Source: Candidatus Omnitrophota bacterium (GTDB lineage Bacteria > Omnitrophota > Gorgyraeia > Gygaellales > Profunditerraquicolaceae). Taken from it: a DNA stretch of 5,596 bases. Positions within the stretch are counted from its first letter, which is position 1, and each line of letters begins with the position of its first letter. The notes beneath the pieces are model-generated. The model was not told the origin of the DNA. It was given only the letters and a program-made list of their open reading frames with translations, and did no database searches. This document shows, piece by piece, positions 5,438-5,596 of this stretch. Location of the stretch: assembly GCA_030691725.1 (NCBI GenBank), contig JAUYDQ010000090.1, positions 1-5,596 on the forward strand, given 5' to 3'. Made by a program: the position numbers and the translations under genes.

Positions 5438-5596
5438 GCATTTTCTTTATTCTTTATCATGCTTACTCTTACTTTGGCAGGCTTTGCTCCGGGCATACCA
5501 AAAAGCCCTTTTTCTTCATCGGAAAGCACTTCTATTTTGACTTTAGACCGCGGTAGTTTTAATTGTTTTAAGGCCTTCTTTATCGCCTCTTCTACA
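5434..5596 (-). CDS. Jag_N domain protein, C-terminal end (partial)
   Basis: The 53 codons visible before the TGA encode a Jag N-terminal domain. It begins VEEAIKKALKQLKLPRSKVK and contains the hallmark EKGLFGMPGAKPAKVRV (28-44 of the visible part). The start is outside the window. In full Jag/KhpB proteins this domain comes first and is followed by KH and R3H RNA-binding domains. Here the protein ends only nine residues after the domain, and nothing downstream encodes KH or R3H. It may therefore be a truncated jag, a small standalone Jag_N protein, or a different protein with Jag_N at its C terminus (the domain also occurs in FapA-type proteins). Jag normally lies near yidC and the parAB region close to the origin, which fits this place. 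Confidence 0.75.
   Translation of the reverse strand, partial: VEEAIKKALKQLKLPRSKVKIEVLSDEEKGLFGMPGAKPAKVRVSMIKNKENA

Overview
All recognised genes in this 5.6 kb window lie on the minus strand, so transcription runs from high to low coordinates. In that order they are: a partial Jag N-terminal-domain gene, a LAGLIDADG homing endonuclease gene, parA, parB, ndk, yicC, gmk, rpoZ, coaC, tRNA-Cys(GCA) and tRNA-Leu(UAA). The coding part is very compact. Genes abut or overlap by 1 to 19 nt almost throughout, which suggests a single operon. The mix of chromosome partitioning, nucleotide kinases and RNA polymerase omega marks this as a core chromosomal region, not a plasmid or phage. The moderately low GC, tRNAs without encoded CCA, large palindromic intergenic elements and a free-standing homing endonuclease would fit an uncultivated bacterial lineage. 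Omnitrophota or a relative is my guess from general impression only.

Region 5434-5596 holds the 3' end of a gene whose product ends directly after a Jag_N domain, with no KH or R3H domain behind it. Region 5328-5433 is a 106-nt AT-rich gap. It has a good sigma70-like promoter (TTGACA, 16 nt, GATAAT) that overlaps the stop codon of the previous gene. Further down it has an inverted repeat that resembles a diverged parS site. Region 4878-5327 is the homing endonuclease gene, whose TAA is followed at once by the ATG of parA. Region 1885-4877 carries parA, parB, ndk and yicC; gmk follows at 1289-1888, coupled to yicC by a GTGA overlap.

Region 1135-1288, between gmk and rpoZ, is unusually GC-rich and packed with hairpins. 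It has a 16-bp exact direct repeat whose copies are each a hairpin, a further hairpin between them, and a 70-nt segment that can form a three-way junction. Region 375-917 encodes CoaC alone, without the CoaB half usual in bacterial CoaBC, and its stop codon lies 1 nt from tRNA-Cys. Region 104-296, between the two tRNAs, is a 193-bp imperfect palindrome with perfect 10-bp ends that looks like a MITE or other non-coding repeat.

Functionally, ParA and ParB segregate the chromosome and ParB binds parS. Gmk and Ndk act in sequence in guanine nucleotide synthesis (GMP to GDP to GTP). YicC is an endoribonuclease family member and omega is an RNA polymerase subunit. CoaC makes 4'-phosphopantetheine for coenzyme A. 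I saw no toxin, defence system, CRISPR or complete transposon. The less ordinary signals are the endonuclease-parA junction, the isolated Jag_N domain, the standalone CoaC against a tRNA, and the two structured intergenic elements.
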